From the NCBI GenBank assembly GCA_944323505.1, contig CALUST010000015.1:62001-126000 (forward strand): DNA of 64,000 bases, in the 5' to 3' direction. The notes beneath the pieces were generated by a model. That model made no database searches. It was not told where the DNA came from and saw nothing but the letters and a program-made list of their open reading frames with translations. Source of the DNA: an uncultured Bacteroidales bacterium (lineage in GTDB: Bacteria > Bacteroidota > Bacteroidia > Bacteroidales > UBA932). Positions 9,340 through 18,957 of the stretch are shown here, one piece after another (positions within the stretch are counted from its first letter, which is position 1; each line of letters opens with the position of its first letter). Both the position numbers and the translations under genes were made by a program.

Positions 9340-11847
9340 ATGAAACTGTCAGAACTCAGGACCGGAGAGAAAGCGGTCATCGTCAAAGTGAACGGCCACG
9401 GGAGTTTCCGGAAAAGGATAATAGAAATGGGCTTCGTGAGAGGCAAACTTGTGAAAGTCGTGCTTAATGCCCCTCTCAAGGACCCGATAGAATACGAAAT
9501 CATCGGCTATAAAATCTCACTCAGGAGGGAGGAGGCCGACAAGATAGAGGTGCTGAGCGAATCCGAGGCAAAGGAGGTGATGGCTGCGCAGGAGCCGGTT
9601 CCCCCTATAGAGGCAGATGAATGTGAGGATGTCTCCGGCGGGACTCGTCCCGAAACCGAAGGATCTCTCCGGGGCGGCAGGCAAGACGGAGGTCGGGATG
9701 AATCCGCCCTCGAAAAAGAGATGGTGCATCTGGCGGCCGAGAGACGGAAGATGATAAGAGTGGCTCTCGTCGGCAACCCGAACTGCGGCAAGACATCATT
9801 GTTCAACATCGCCTCAGGCAGCCACGAGCACGTGGGCAACTACAGCGGAGTGACAGTTGACGCCAAAGAAGGCAACTTCGAGTACGGGGGCTACAAGTTC
9901 ACCCTCGTGGATCTGCCCGGGACATATTCTCTGTCGGCATACAGCCCTGAGGAACTGTATGTCCGCCGCAACCTGATAGAAGATATGCCTGATGTGGTGA
10001 TCAATGTCGTGGACGCCTCCAATCTGGAACGCAACCTTTACCTCACCACCCAGCTCATCGATATGAACCTCAGGACCGTGATGGCTCTCAACATGTTCGA
10101 TGAACTCAAGGCAAAGAAGGACGAACTGGACATCAGGACGCTCGGGCATCTGCTCGGACTGCCGATAGTGCCGACGGTCAGCCGCAGCGGAGAGGGGATA
10201 TCGGATCTGTTCGACACCGTGATAAGGATATACGAAAGGAATACTCCCCAGTTGAGCCGTCACATCCACATCAACCACGGTGCGGAGATAGAGAAGAGCA
10301 TCGACAGGATAAAGCTCCTCATACAGAAGAACGAAGAGATCAGGTTCAAATACTCTACAAGATACCTTGCCATCAAATACCTTGAAAATGACAAAGACAT
10401 CGAGAACGTCATCGAAGGCCTCCCGAACAGGGACGAGATAATCGCGGCAAGGTTCGAGGAGCAGAAAAGGATAGACGGACTCCTGCAGACAACCACCGAG
10501 TCGGCCATAGTCGATGCCAAGTATGCCTTCATCCAGGGTGCTCTGGCTGAGACCTGGCATCCTTACAAGGGACAGAGACGCAAGAATACCGTCACGGACA
10601 AGATAGACGCCGTGGTGACAAACAAGTGGATGGCATTCCCGATATTCTTCCTGCTCCTATATATAGTGTTCGAGTGCACATTTGTCATCGGGGACTATCC
10701 GATGCAATGGATAGAGTGGCTGGTGGAGAAGTTCGGGGACTTCACAGCGGCATACATGAAGGACGGGGCCGTCAAGGATCTCATAGTAGACGGCATCATA
10801 GGCGGAGACGGCAGCGTCCTTGTGTTCCTGCCGAACATCCTGCTGCTGTACCTGTTCATTTCCCTGCTTGAAGACTCGGGGTATATGGCCAGGGCGGCGT
10901 TCATCATGGACAAACTGATGCATAAGATGGGACTTCACGGCAAGTCGTTCATCCCTATGATAATGGGCTTTGGCTGCAACGTGCCGGCAATCATGGCCAC
11001 CAGGACCATAGAGAGCCGCAAGAGCAGGCTCATCACCATCCTTGTCATCCCCCTGATGTCCTGTGCCGGACGCCTTCCTATATATATACTTCTTGTGGGA
11101 GCGTTCTTCCCTCGTCACGGAGGGCTGGTCATGCTCGGCCTGTGTGCCTTGGGGATAGTCCTGGCTGTGCTCTCAGCCAAGGTCATGAGCCGGTTCATCA
11201 AGGACGATGACCTCCCTTTCGTCATGGAACTGCCCCCGTACAGGGTGCCGACCGCCAAGTCCGTCTTCCGCCACACCTGGGAGAAAGGCAAGCAGTATCT
11301 GCACAAGATGGCCGGCATCATCCTCATCTGCTCCATCATCATCTGGTTCCTCGGATACTTCCCGAACCACAAGGCTTACGACACTGTCGCCGAGCAGCAG
11401 GAGAATTCCTATATCGGCTACATAGGCAAGGCCATAGAACCTGTGCTTGAGCCTCTCGGCTTTGACTGGAGGATGGGCGTCGGCATACTTTCGGGTATCG
11501 GGGCAAAGGAACTGGTGGTGAGTTCGCTCGGAGTGATGTACAGTGCGGATGAGGAGGAATACGAGTCCATGTCGGCAGCAGCTGCCGGAGATGCCGCGTC
11601 AGAAAGCCCTGCTCCCGTTCCTGACGGGGACACCATGCTCCAGAGGGCATTGCAGCGGCACATGACCCCTGCCTCCGCCCTTGCATTCATGGTCTTCGTG
11701 CTTCTTTACTTCCCGTGCATAGCCACATTCGTGGCGATAAAGCAGGAAGCCGGGGGCTGGAAATGGGCCATAGGCTCTGCCGTATACACCGTCGTCCTCG
11801 CATGGGTCATGGCCTTTGCGGTCTACAGGATAGCCCTGCTGTTCTGA
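9340..11847 (+). CDS. feoB: FeoA-FeoB fusion, ferrous iron transporter
   Basis: 835-aa inner-membrane Fe(II) uptake GTPase with FeoA fused in front. I use ATG 9340 (MKLSELRTGEKAVIVKV); an upstream extension is not conserved-looking. Residues 1-73 are the SH3-like FeoA domain. Residues about 74-140 form an acidic and Gly/Arg-rich linker. The G-domain starts with GNPNCGKTS (residues 145-153), then VDLPGTYSLSAYSPEE (G3) and NMFDE (G4). The membrane part includes MGFGCNVPAIMATRTIESRK, the conserved Cys-containing gate segment, and ends with hydrophobic helices. Fusions of this kind are common in Bacteroidales. An Ala/Ser/Pro-rich insert lies near residues 745-765 before the last helices. A single-gene unit is likely; iron regulation is expected for Feo but no operator was identified. 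Confidence 0.94.
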   Translation: MKLSELRTGEKAVIVKVNGHGSFRKRIIEMGFVRGKLVKVVLNAPLKDPIEYEIIGYKISLRREEADKIEVLSESEAKEVMAAQEPVPPIEADECEDVSGGTRPETEGSLRGGRQDGGRDESALEKEMVHLAAERRKMIRVALVGNPNCGKTSLFNIASGSHEHVGNYSGVTVDAKEGNFEYGGYKFTLVDLPGTYSLSAYSPEELYVRRNLIEDMPDVVINVVDASNLERNLYLTTQLIDMNLRTVMALNMFDELKAKKDELDIRTLGHLLGLPIVPTVSRSGEGISDLFDTVIRIYERNTPQLSRHIHINHGAEIEKSIDRIKLLIQKNEEIRFKYSTRYLAIKYLENDKDIENVIEGLPNRDEIIAARFEEQKRIDGLLQTTTESAIVDAKYAFIQGALAETWHPYKGQRRKNTVTDKIDAVVTNKWMAFPIFFLLLYIVFECTFVIGDYPMQWIEWLVEKFGDFTAAYMKDGAVKDLIVDGIIGGDGSVLVFLPNILLLYLFISLLEDSGYMARAAFIMDKLMHKMGLHGKSFIPMIMGFGCNVPAIMATRTIESRKSRLITILVIPLMSCAGRLPIYILLVGAFFPRHGGLVMLGLCALGIVLAVLSAKVMSRFIKDDDLPFVMELPPYRVPTAKSVFRHTWEKGKQYLHKMAGIILICSIIIWFLGYFPNHKAYDTVAEQQENSYIGYIGKAIEPVLEPLGFDWRMGVGILSGIGAKELVVSSLGVMYSADEEEYESMSAAAAGDAASESPAPVPDGDTMLQRALQRHMTPASALAFMVFVLLYFPCIATFVAIKQEAGGWKWAIGSAVYTVVLAWVMAFAVYRIALLF

Positions 11848-11975
11848 CGCTGCCGGCTGCCATCTCTCTCTTGCAGACTCTCTTATCGTCATGTGCGTAT
11901 GCTGTGGCTGCCCCGCCGGCCATTGCGTAAGACGCGTTGTGCACGTCGGAAATCTACATTTTGTCAGTGTAAATA

Positions 11976-12005
11976 TTGCATTAATAAAAATAATATGTAA
12001 TTTTG
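11976..12005 (+). promoter_or_regulatory. Promoter of the SusCD operon
   Basis: TTG at 11976-11978, a 19-nt spacer, then TAATTTTG at 11998-12005 give a full match to the Bacteroidota sigma-70 promoter. Initiation would be near 12012, giving a leader of about 275 nt before the SusC start. The 11848-12285 gap holds no gene that I can support. Confidence 0.6.
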
Positions 12006-12203
12006 CACCTGATTGTGTTCGTGCACACAATGCACAAAACCACATTACCGCACTATATGACCGCAACAGATTTCAATAGCACAGTATCTTACAGGAGTTT
12101 CTTCCTGTCAGGCAGAGACATGTCTGTTGCGTTGCCGTGCGGCAGTCTGAACAGGGGGGGGAACTGTAACCCGTATCATCTGACCGATGAAATATTCTTA
12201 GCG

Positions 12204-12236
12204 AGCCTGCGGAAGGTCTGTGACCTTCTGCAGGCT
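12204..12236 (+). other. Strong stem-loop in the SusC leader, possible attenuator
   Basis: Bases 12204-12218 pair with 12222-12236 over 15 positions (one G-U) around a 3-nt loop. The stem begins AGCCTGC and ends GCAGGCT. The downstream sequence TTTCTGCGTCTT is only weakly T-rich, so it could be an attenuator, an RNA-stability element or a protein-binding site rather than a full terminator. It ends 49 nt before the SusC ATG. Confidence 0.55.
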
Positions 12237-12285
12237 TTCTGCGTCTTCCCCCGTCACATATCATCCCTATCGCACATACAACTAA

Positions 12286-15200
12286 ATGACAGCAGATATG
12301 ATATGTAACCCCATTATTAAATCAGTGTCGAGCAAGATTGCGGTGCTGGCAGCATTGAGCCTGCTTGTGCCGTACTCGGCAGATGCCAGACCGGGCCGGA
12401 AAGCCGACCCTGTCATGATGGAGACCAGCGCGCTGCAGGACGAGACCCCGCAGGACAGCCAGGACTCCAAGGCAATCAATGTCATAGGAAACGTCGCAGA
12501 CGAGAACGGGGAGCCGCTTCCGGGAGCGACAGTCATCCTGAAAGGGAATACGGAAGTCCATGCCATCACGGACATCGACGGAAACTATCAGATCACCGTC
12601 CCTGACAGGTGGGCCATATTGACCTACAGCTACATCGGGTTCCTGTCGCAGGACATCCAGGTCGGGAACCGCAGGGTTGTGAACGTGACGATGACTGAGG
12701 ACATCGGCCAGCTGCAGGACGCAGTGGTCGTGGCGTACGGCCAGCAGAGGAAAGAGTCGGTGGTGGCATCCATCGCTGCCATCGAGCCTGAGAAACTCAA
12801 GGTCGGCACATCCCGCTCCATCAGTAACAACCTTGCAGGTACGGTATCCGGCGTGCTTGCCGTACAGCGTTCAGGTGAGCCGGGATACGACAACTCCACA
12901 TTCTGGATCAGGGGTATCTCCACGTTCCAGAGCGCGGGTGGCGACCCTCTCGTACTGGTGGACGGTATCGAGCGAGACATCAACAACATCGACCCGGAGG
13001 AGATCGAGTCATTCTCGGTGCTGAAGGATGCGGCGGCGAGTGCGGTGTACGGAGTACGCGGTGCGAACGGAGTCATCCTCATCAACACCAAACGAGGCTC
13101 AATAGGCAAGCCTCAGGTGACCATCAAGGCCGAGTTTGCCATGACAGAGCCTGTCAAGCTCCCTGAGTATATAGGAGCGGCAGACTATATGCAGCTTCTC
13201 GATGACACCCGTATCGACAACGGTCTCAGTCCTCAGTACACGGACAGGATTGCAAAGACACGTGCAGGCTATGACCCTGACCTCTATCCTGATGTGAACT
13301 GGATTGACGCCGTCACCAAGGACTGGGCATCCAACCAGCGTGTGACTGCGGAGGTGTCGGGAGGTAACAATGTCCTCACCTACTCTCTCGTGGCTGCGTT
13401 CTACAACGAGCAGGGTATCCTCACCAGGGACCCGAGCCGTGAGTGGGACCCTTCCATCAAACTCCAGAGATACAATGTCCGTTCAAACGTGGACATCAAC
13501 ATCACCAAGACGACCAAGTTCCGTGTCAACATCGGAGGCTATCTCCAGGACAGGAACTCTTCGACCCAGAGCACTGACCTCATCTTCAGCAGGGCGTTCC
13601 GTTCCGTGCCGTTCGATTTCCCGGTACGTTACTCTTCAGGAGAGATTCCTGCCGGAGCAGAGGGCAACGTATGGGCAATGGCCACACAGTACGGATACAA
13701 GACTACAACTGCTTCAAAGATAGAGACCCTCTTCTCGCTTGACCAGGATCTCAAATTCATCACTCCGGGACTGAAGATCAAAGGAACATTCTCATTTGAC
13801 CGCTATTCTACAGGAGAAGTTTCCCGCTCCACCTCTCCGGACCTCTACAATCCGACAAGGCAGAGGAATGAGGACGGTACCCTTGTCCTCGAAAGGTCTT
13901 CAGCAGGCAGCAACACTCTCGGACACAGCGTGTCAGGCAACTACGGCAATAAGAGGCTCTATCTGGAAGTGGCTGTAAACTACGACAGGACATTCGCGGA
14001 GAAGCACTCCGTGTCAGGACTCCTCCTTTTCAACAGGAGCAATTATGACAACGGCGACAAACTTCCTTACCGTAACCAGGGTATGGCCGGAAGGGCTGCC
14101 TATACCTATGACAACAGGTATGTGGCGGAGTTCAACTTCGGCTACAACGGCTCCGAGAATTTCGCTCCGGGCAAGCGTTACGGATTCTTCCCTTCCGGAG
14201 CCATCGGATGGGTCATCTCAGAAGAGCCGTTCATGGCACGCGCAAAGCACGTCCTGAGCAACCTCAAGATACGCGCTTCCTACGGACAGACCGGTAACGC
14301 CACTCTGAGCGGCCGCCGTTTCGCATATCTTTCTACAGTGACCGATGATTATGGCACCCTTGACATGTACAAATGGGGAGTCGAGTCAAAATACGGCATC
14401 ACAGGTATGGCAGAAGGTGACTTCGGAGTCCCTGACCTGACTTGGGAGAAGGTCAACAAGGCCAATATCGGTTTCGAGTTGGGGCTCTTCAACGGCGTGT
14501 TCGATCTCTCGGTCGATGTCTTCGACGAGAGGAGAAACAACATCTTCATGGAGCGTACATCCATCCCTCTCACGGCCGGATTCATCAAGTCCCCATGGCA
14601 GAACTTCGGTAAGGTGAAGAACCAGGGTGCGGAAGTCTCCATCAACTTCAGGAAACAGTTCGGCAAGGATTTCTTCCTGAGTTTCATGGGTACCTTCACA
14701 TACGCGCACAACACTGTCATAGAGATGGACGAGCCGCTTTCAGTCATCGGCACCAACAGGTCCCACACCGGCTATCCTGTAGGACAGCTCTTCGGATATA
14801 TCGATGAGGGTCTGTACACTGCAGAAGATTTCGTCTTCAATCCCGAGACAGGCAAAGACGAACTGAGGGACGGGCTTCCTGCTTGTGGTCTCTCTACTAC
14901 AGTGCGTCCGGGAGACATCAAATACAAGGATGTGAACAACGACGGCAAGATAGACGTCAATGACCAGTCCCCTATAGGCGGGACGGAAGACCCTGAGATT
15001 GTCTACGGTTTCGGACTCAATCTCGCATACAAGGGCTTTGATTTCGGCGTCCTCTTCCAGGGGACAGGCAAGATGTGGAGAATCCTTTCTTCCAACATCC
15101 TTCCGGGCCAGAACGCCGGAGGATACTACAACGTCTTCTCCAACTATGAGGACCGCTGGACAGTGGACAACCCGAGCCAGGATGTGTTCTACCCTCGTCT

Positions 15201-15474
15201 GACTTACGGACCTAACAACATCAACGCCCAGCCGTCCACATGGTGGCTCAAGAACATGAGCTATCTGAGGCTGAAGAATATCGAACTCGGCTATTCCCTC
15301 CCTCAGAGGCTTGCCGACAGGTCATTCCTTTCAGGAGCCAGGATATTCCTCAGAGGTACAAATGTGCTGACATTCTCTGATTTCAAACTCTGGGATCCGG
15401 AACTCGACTCCGCTGACGGAGGTCAGTATCCTCTCATGAGATCGTTTTCAGCAGGTGTAGAATTCAAGTTCTAA
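12286..15474 (+). CDS. SusC/RagA-family TonB-dependent outer membrane transporter
   Basis: 1062-aa outer membrane channel that imports oligosaccharides with its SusD partner, powered by TonB. A signal peptide ends near residue 35 (LVPYSADA). A carboxypeptidase-regulatory-like domain (about residues 65-145; NVADENGEPLPGATVILKG) precedes the plug, which shows VLVDGIERDINNIDPEEIE and the SusC signature SAVYGVRGANGVILINTKRG near residues 245-265. The remainder is a 22-strand barrel ending in an aromatic strand (FSAGVEFKF). It is 19 nt from SusD and is the first gene of the PUL. The N-terminus shows no extra STN domain for anti-sigma signalling, which agrees with the lack of an ECF pair nearby. 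Confidence 0.96.
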   Translation: MTADMICNPIIKSVSSKIAVLAALSLLVPYSADARPGRKADPVMMETSALQDETPQDSQDSKAINVIGNVADENGEPLPGATVILKGNTEVHAITDIDGNYQITVPDRWAILTYSYIGFLSQDIQVGNRRVVNVTMTEDIGQLQDAVVVAYGQQRKESVVASIAAIEPEKLKVGTSRSISNNLAGTVSGVLAVQRSGEPGYDNSTFWIRGISTFQSAGGDPLVLVDGIERDINNIDPEEIESFSVLKDAAASAVYGVRGANGVILINTKRGSIGKPQVTIKAEFAMTEPVKLPEYIGAADYMQLLDDTRIDNGLSPQYTDRIAKTRAGYDPDLYPDVNWIDAVTKDWASNQRVTAEVSGGNNVLTYSLVAAFYNEQGILTRDPSREWDPSIKLQRYNVRSNVDINITKTTKFRVNIGGYLQDRNSSTQSTDLIFSRAFRSVPFDFPVRYSSGEIPAGAEGNVWAMATQYGYKTTTASKIETLFSLDQDLKFITPGLKIKGTFSFDRYSTGEVSRSTSPDLYNPTRQRNEDGTLVLERSSAGSNTLGHSVSGNYGNKRLYLEVAVNYDRTFAEKHSVSGLLLFNRSNYDNGDKLPYRNQGMAGRAAYTYDNRYVAEFNFGYNGSENFAPGKRYGFFPSGAIGWVISEEPFMARAKHVLSNLKIRASYGQTGNATLSGRRFAYLSTVTDDYGTLDMYKWGVESKYGITGMAEGDFGVPDLTWEKVNKANIGFELGLFNGVFDLSVDVFDERRNNIFMERTSIPLTAGFIKSPWQNFGKVKNQGAEVSINFRKQFGKDFFLSFMGTFTYAHNTVIEMDEPLSVIGTNRSHTGYPVGQLFGYIDEGLYTAEDFVFNPETGKDELRDGLPACGLSTTVRPGDIKYKDVNNDGKIDVNDQSPIGGTEDPEIVYGFGLNLAYKGFDFGVLFQGTGKMWRILSSNILPGQNAGGYYNVFSNYEDRWTVDNPSQDVFYPRLTYGPNNINAQPSTWWLKNMSYLRLKNIELGYSLPQRLADRSFLSGARIFLRGTNVLTFSDFKLWDPELDSADGGQYPLMRSFSAGVEFKF

Positions 15475-15493
15475 ACAACAGATAAGCAACGAT

Positions 15494-17422
15494 ATGAAAA
15501 AAATAATATTTCTTGTTTTGATCGCGGTTCTTCCGGTCTTCTCATCCTGCTCAGACTACCTCGACAAGAGGCCTGATGACCAGCTCGATGTGGATTCCGC
15601 TTTCGAGAACAGCAAGAACCTCGACAGATGGCTTGCCTACATTTATGACGGCATCCCGGCCTATTATGCCGACTCCAACTGGGACATGATTGCTGACGAT
15701 GCGGCCACTCCTGCCGAGTGGATTGCAGTGGGCAACAAGGTGTGTCTCTACCAGGAAGGCTCATGGACTGCAAGTGACGGCCAGATCATCAATTTCTGGT
15801 CAGACCTCCCGAAACGCATACGTTCAGCCTATATCTTCATCGAGAAGGCTCATCCTCTTACGGATGTCACACAGAAGGACATCGATATCATGAAGGCGGA
15901 GTGCCGTTTCTTCATCGCATATTTCCACTCTCTTCTGGTCATGACATACGGTTCGGTGCCGCTTATCACAGAAGCAGCCCCTACTACCAATGCCGAGGAC
16001 CTCATGCTGAAGCAGGAGCCGTTCTATGACGTGGTGACATGGTGCGCCAACGAACTGGAGGAAGTCTCAAAGCAGCTCCCTCTGACATATACGGACCAGG
16101 CAAACGACTACGGCCGTGCCACATCCCTCTGGGCGCTCGCAATGCGTGCCCGCCTCCTCACTTTCGCGGCAAGTCCGCTCGTGAACGGCAACCCGGATCT
16201 CGCCGGTATAGTCAATTGCGACGGCGAGCAGATATTCTCGACCACCTATGACCCGTCATGGTGGAGGACTGCCGCACAGGCCAACAAGGACCTCATCGAT
16301 GCGGCAGAAGAGAATGGATACGAACTCTATGAGGCCGATCCTGTGGACGGTGAGTCCGATCCTTATATGAGTTACTTCGGGGCAGTCATGCTCCGCAGGA
16401 ACCAGGGCAACTATGAGATCATCATGCCTCGTACCGAGGACGGTCCGGGCTGGATGGATATGAAAGCCGCTCCGCGCAGCATACAGGGGCAGGCCGGTGT
16501 CGTAGGTGTGACACAGAATCTTGTTGACGCCTTCTTCATGGCAAACGGCAAGGTGGCCATCACAGGCTACGGGGCGAACGGCCAGCCTATCATCAATCCT
16601 GATTCGGGCTATAATGAGGAAGGGTTCTCTACAGCCGATGTGACAGCCAAGACGAGATATTTCTACAACGACCCTGCTGGTGTTGACGGGCGTCAGGAGA
16701 ATGTCATCACACAGAAGAACACCTTCAATATGTATTGCGGACGCGAGCCTCGTTTCTATGTCTCGGTCATGTACAACGAGTCATTCAACTGGGCTAAGAC
16801 GCACAAGGATCAGGCCGCATCCAACCCTCCTGCCAAGTATGTCAACTTCTTCTTTGGAAAGGAAGACGGCAAGGACGGTACGGACTATCCTACGGCAGGC
16901 TACCTGATGAAGAAAAGGATAGCCCCGGACTATCTCGGAAGTTCTTCAGGCGGAGAGTTCAGCGGTCGTCACGGGGTTGTCTACCGTCTGGCAGAGGCCT
17001 ACCTGAGTTATGCCGAATGTCTCTATGAGTACAGCGTGTCATCAGGGGAATACAGTGCTAACAAGGACGAGATATTCAAGTACATCAACAAGATACGCAA
17101 GAGAGCCGGTATCCCTGAATACCGTTCCGCTGAACTTCCTGAGCCTTCCGAGGCTGAAATGAGAGACCTCATCCACAGGGAGAGAAGAATCGAGATGAAC
17201 TGTGAGGCCGGTCTCCGCTGGAACGACCTACGCCGTTGGAAAGAGGCAGAGGATGTCCTCGACGGGGAATTCTACGGGATGGATATGGCAAGCGGCACAG
17301 ACAGGGCGTCATTCTACAAGAGGACCAGATATCAGACCCGCGTCTTCAGATCTTACTGGTGGCCTATACCTCAGGATGACATCGACCGCAACCCGAACCT
17401 CAGACAGCTTCCTGGATGGTAA
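15494..17422 (+). CDS. SusD/RagB-family glycan-binding lipoprotein
   Basis: 642-aa surface lipoprotein that caps the SusC channel and binds the glycan. The signal MKKIIFLVLIAVLPVFSSC ends at the lipid-bearing Cys, followed by SDYLDKRPDDQLD, the usual SusD opening with acidic residues that fit a surface-export signal. TPR-like helices run through the protein (residues about 50-250). The C-terminal SusD domain is marked by RLAEAYLSYAECLYEY and LIHRERRIEMNCEAGLRWND. It is somewhat longer than a typical SusD (500-600 aa). It sits between SusC and a SusE-like gene with gaps of about 20 nt, so they are cotranscribed. Confidence 0.95.
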   Translation: MKKIIFLVLIAVLPVFSSCSDYLDKRPDDQLDVDSAFENSKNLDRWLAYIYDGIPAYYADSNWDMIADDAATPAEWIAVGNKVCLYQEGSWTASDGQIINFWSDLPKRIRSAYIFIEKAHPLTDVTQKDIDIMKAECRFFIAYFHSLLVMTYGSVPLITEAAPTTNAEDLMLKQEPFYDVVTWCANELEEVSKQLPLTYTDQANDYGRATSLWALAMRARLLTFAASPLVNGNPDLAGIVNCDGEQIFSTTYDPSWWRTAAQANKDLIDAAEENGYELYEADPVDGESDPYMSYFGAVMLRRNQGNYEIIMPRTEDGPGWMDMKAAPRSIQGQAGVVGVTQNLVDAFFMANGKVAITGYGANGQPIINPDSGYNEEGFSTADVTAKTRYFYNDPAGVDGRQENVITQKNTFNMYCGREPRFYVSVMYNESFNWAKTHKDQAASNPPAKYVNFFFGKEDGKDGTDYPTAGYLMKKRIAPDYLGSSSGGEFSGRHGVVYRLAEAYLSYAECLYEYSVSSGEYSANKDEIFKYINKIRKRAGIPEYRSAELPEPSEAEMRDLIHRERRIEMNCEAGLRWNDLRRWKEAEDVLDGEFYGMDMASGTDRASFYKRTRYQTRVFRSYWWPIPQDDIDRNPNLRQLPGW

Positions 17423-17446
17423 CAGTCAAATTAAATTGATTTCAGT

Positions 17447-18865
17447 ATGAAAAAGACATTAATATACAGTGGTGTTATCGCCGTCATTGCGGCAGGCCTT
17501 GTCTCCTGCGCAAATGACTATGAGAAATACGACAATTCGTATCTGCTTGACAATCCCGAGACCATGACCCTCCAGGCGTCATCGTCTGTGCTGGAACTGT
17601 TCGAGGATACTCCTGCCGACGAGGCTGTCCTGACATTCACCTGGACACCGGCACGCGAGATGTCCGATGAATACGATCTCAAGTATATCACATATCTTGA
17701 CTTGAAAGTCAACGGATTCGACGAGAATTCCGCACTCAGGACCGTGGAGAACCCGGGTGTGTTCGAGAAGTCCTATACCACGGAGCAGCTGCAGAACTAT
17801 ATCACCGAGAACTGGGGACAGTCTGTGTCCGAAGAGACCACCCTGTCATTCAAGGTGGTTGCCACATGGGAGGGCGGCACCAAGTACATCATGCCGGAAG
17901 TCCGTACAGTGGATGTTGACGTGCAGCCTTACAAGCCTCTCGTGTTTGACGCGGACGTGGTATATGTGTCAGGTTCTGCCAAGACAGGACTCGCAAAAGA
18001 GACTGTGGCAAGGACTCTTGAAAATGAATACCGCTATGCCAAGGTCGTCACACTCCAGCAGGGAGAACTTACGATTCCTACTGAGTATGACGGGGTGGTG
18101 CAGTATATTGCTCCGGAAGTCCCTGCGGACTTTGTGGACGGAGAGCCTGTACCTGCCAGGATGCTGCCTGAGAATCCTGATGAGACCGCTCCGGAAGAGG
18201 CAGGGTGGACCATCCCGGGAAGCGGAGACTACAGGGTGGTCGTGGATATGGAAAAGAAGACAGTCACCATCTATTCTCCGGACAACGAATTCAATAATCC
18301 GTTTACAGTAGAGTGGTATCCGAACTGCAACTTGTCATATAAGCCATACACGACCACGGTGACACAGCTGTGGATAAGGGGCGACGGTGCCATAAAGCCG
18401 GACGGAGGTACTTGGTATGAACTCGGAAACCCTCTGAATGTGAAACAGAGCGAGGCTGATCCGCAGATATTGGTGTATGACGGAGCGGCGTTGAAGTCTG
18501 GCAGAAATTCCTTTGCCATCATATCTCAATTGGAATATGATGCAAACGGAGACGGAACGAAAGAGACATTCGACTGCAACAACTCGTATGTCTTTGCCCC
18601 GACAAGGGTGGACTCCGACGGAAACGGCTATCATGACGGCCAGGGAGTCGACATCAACGGCAACGGGATACCTTCGGACAAGGGCGACGAGGAGGACGGT
18701 GTGTATACTAAAGATGCCAATCACGACGAGTCCGTGACTCTGGGTGTCTGGATGGACATGGACGGAGGCCCGGATATCCGAGGCAACTATTTCAAGACAC
18801 CTTCAGGATTGAACTTCATAGTGTTCGACCTCAGGAACATGAAAGTCAAGTTCGAGGTACGATAG
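17447..18865 (+). CDS. SusE-like surface glycan-binding lipoprotein
   Basis: 472-aa lipoprotein (lipobox ending at Cys21, GLVSCANDYEKYD). Residues about 38-165 form an Ig-like module with the SusE-type pattern: AVLTFTWTPAREMSDEYDLKY, then YTTEQLQNYITENWGQ, then LSFKVVATWEGG. The middle (about 170-290) is beta-rich. The C-terminal part (about 290-472) contains Asp/Asn-rich segments such as DANGDGTKETFDCN and DSDGNGYHDGQGVDINGNG, which resemble calcium-binding dockerin-like loops, and ends FIVFDLRNMKVKFEVR. That ending closely matches the second SusE-like protein at 24091, so the two are paralogues in both terminal parts. Position right after SusD supports a glycan-binding role. The specificity is unknown. 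Confidence 0.8.
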   Translation: MKKTLIYSGVIAVIAAGLVSCANDYEKYDNSYLLDNPETMTLQASSSVLELFEDTPADEAVLTFTWTPAREMSDEYDLKYITYLDLKVNGFDENSALRTVENPGVFEKSYTTEQLQNYITENWGQSVSEETTLSFKVVATWEGGTKYIMPEVRTVDVDVQPYKPLVFDADVVYVSGSAKTGLAKETVARTLENEYRYAKVVTLQQGELTIPTEYDGVVQYIAPEVPADFVDGEPVPARMLPENPDETAPEEAGWTIPGSGDYRVVVDMEKKTVTIYSPDNEFNNPFTVEWYPNCNLSYKPYTTTVTQLWIRGDGAIKPDGGTWYELGNPLNVKQSEADPQILVYDGAALKSGRNSFAIISQLEYDANGDGTKETFDCNNSYVFAPTRVDSDGNGYHDGQGVDINGNGIPSDKGDEEDGVYTKDANHDESVTLGVWMDMDGGPDIRGNYFKTPSGLNFIVFDLRNMKVKFEVR

Positions 18866-18878
18866 TGTTTTGTGAACC

Positions 18879-18925
18879 GGATTTGCGGACGGTCATTGCC
18901 CATCGGCAGCGACCGTCCCCAATCC
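18879..18925 (+). other. Intercistronic hairpin after the SusE-like gene
   Basis: GGATT (18879-18883) pairs with AATCC (18921-18925), and GGACGGTC (18887-18894) with GACCGTCC (18911-18918), giving 13 bp with a small internal loop and a 16-nt apical loop. No T-run follows, so it is more likely an mRNA-processing or stability element than a terminator. It may separate expression of susCDE from the enzyme genes downstream. Confidence 0.45.
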
Positions 18926-18957
18926 GTCAAAGACAAGGATAATTTTAAAGGGTTTTT

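Noticed and set aside
12140-12240. Leader of SusC has a GGGG...ACCCGT...CTGA...GCGAG order reminiscent of a TPP riboswitch
   Set aside because: The CTGAGA element and the GATAAT-type P4/P5 core are missing, and a PUL is an unlikely target; I treat it as chance.
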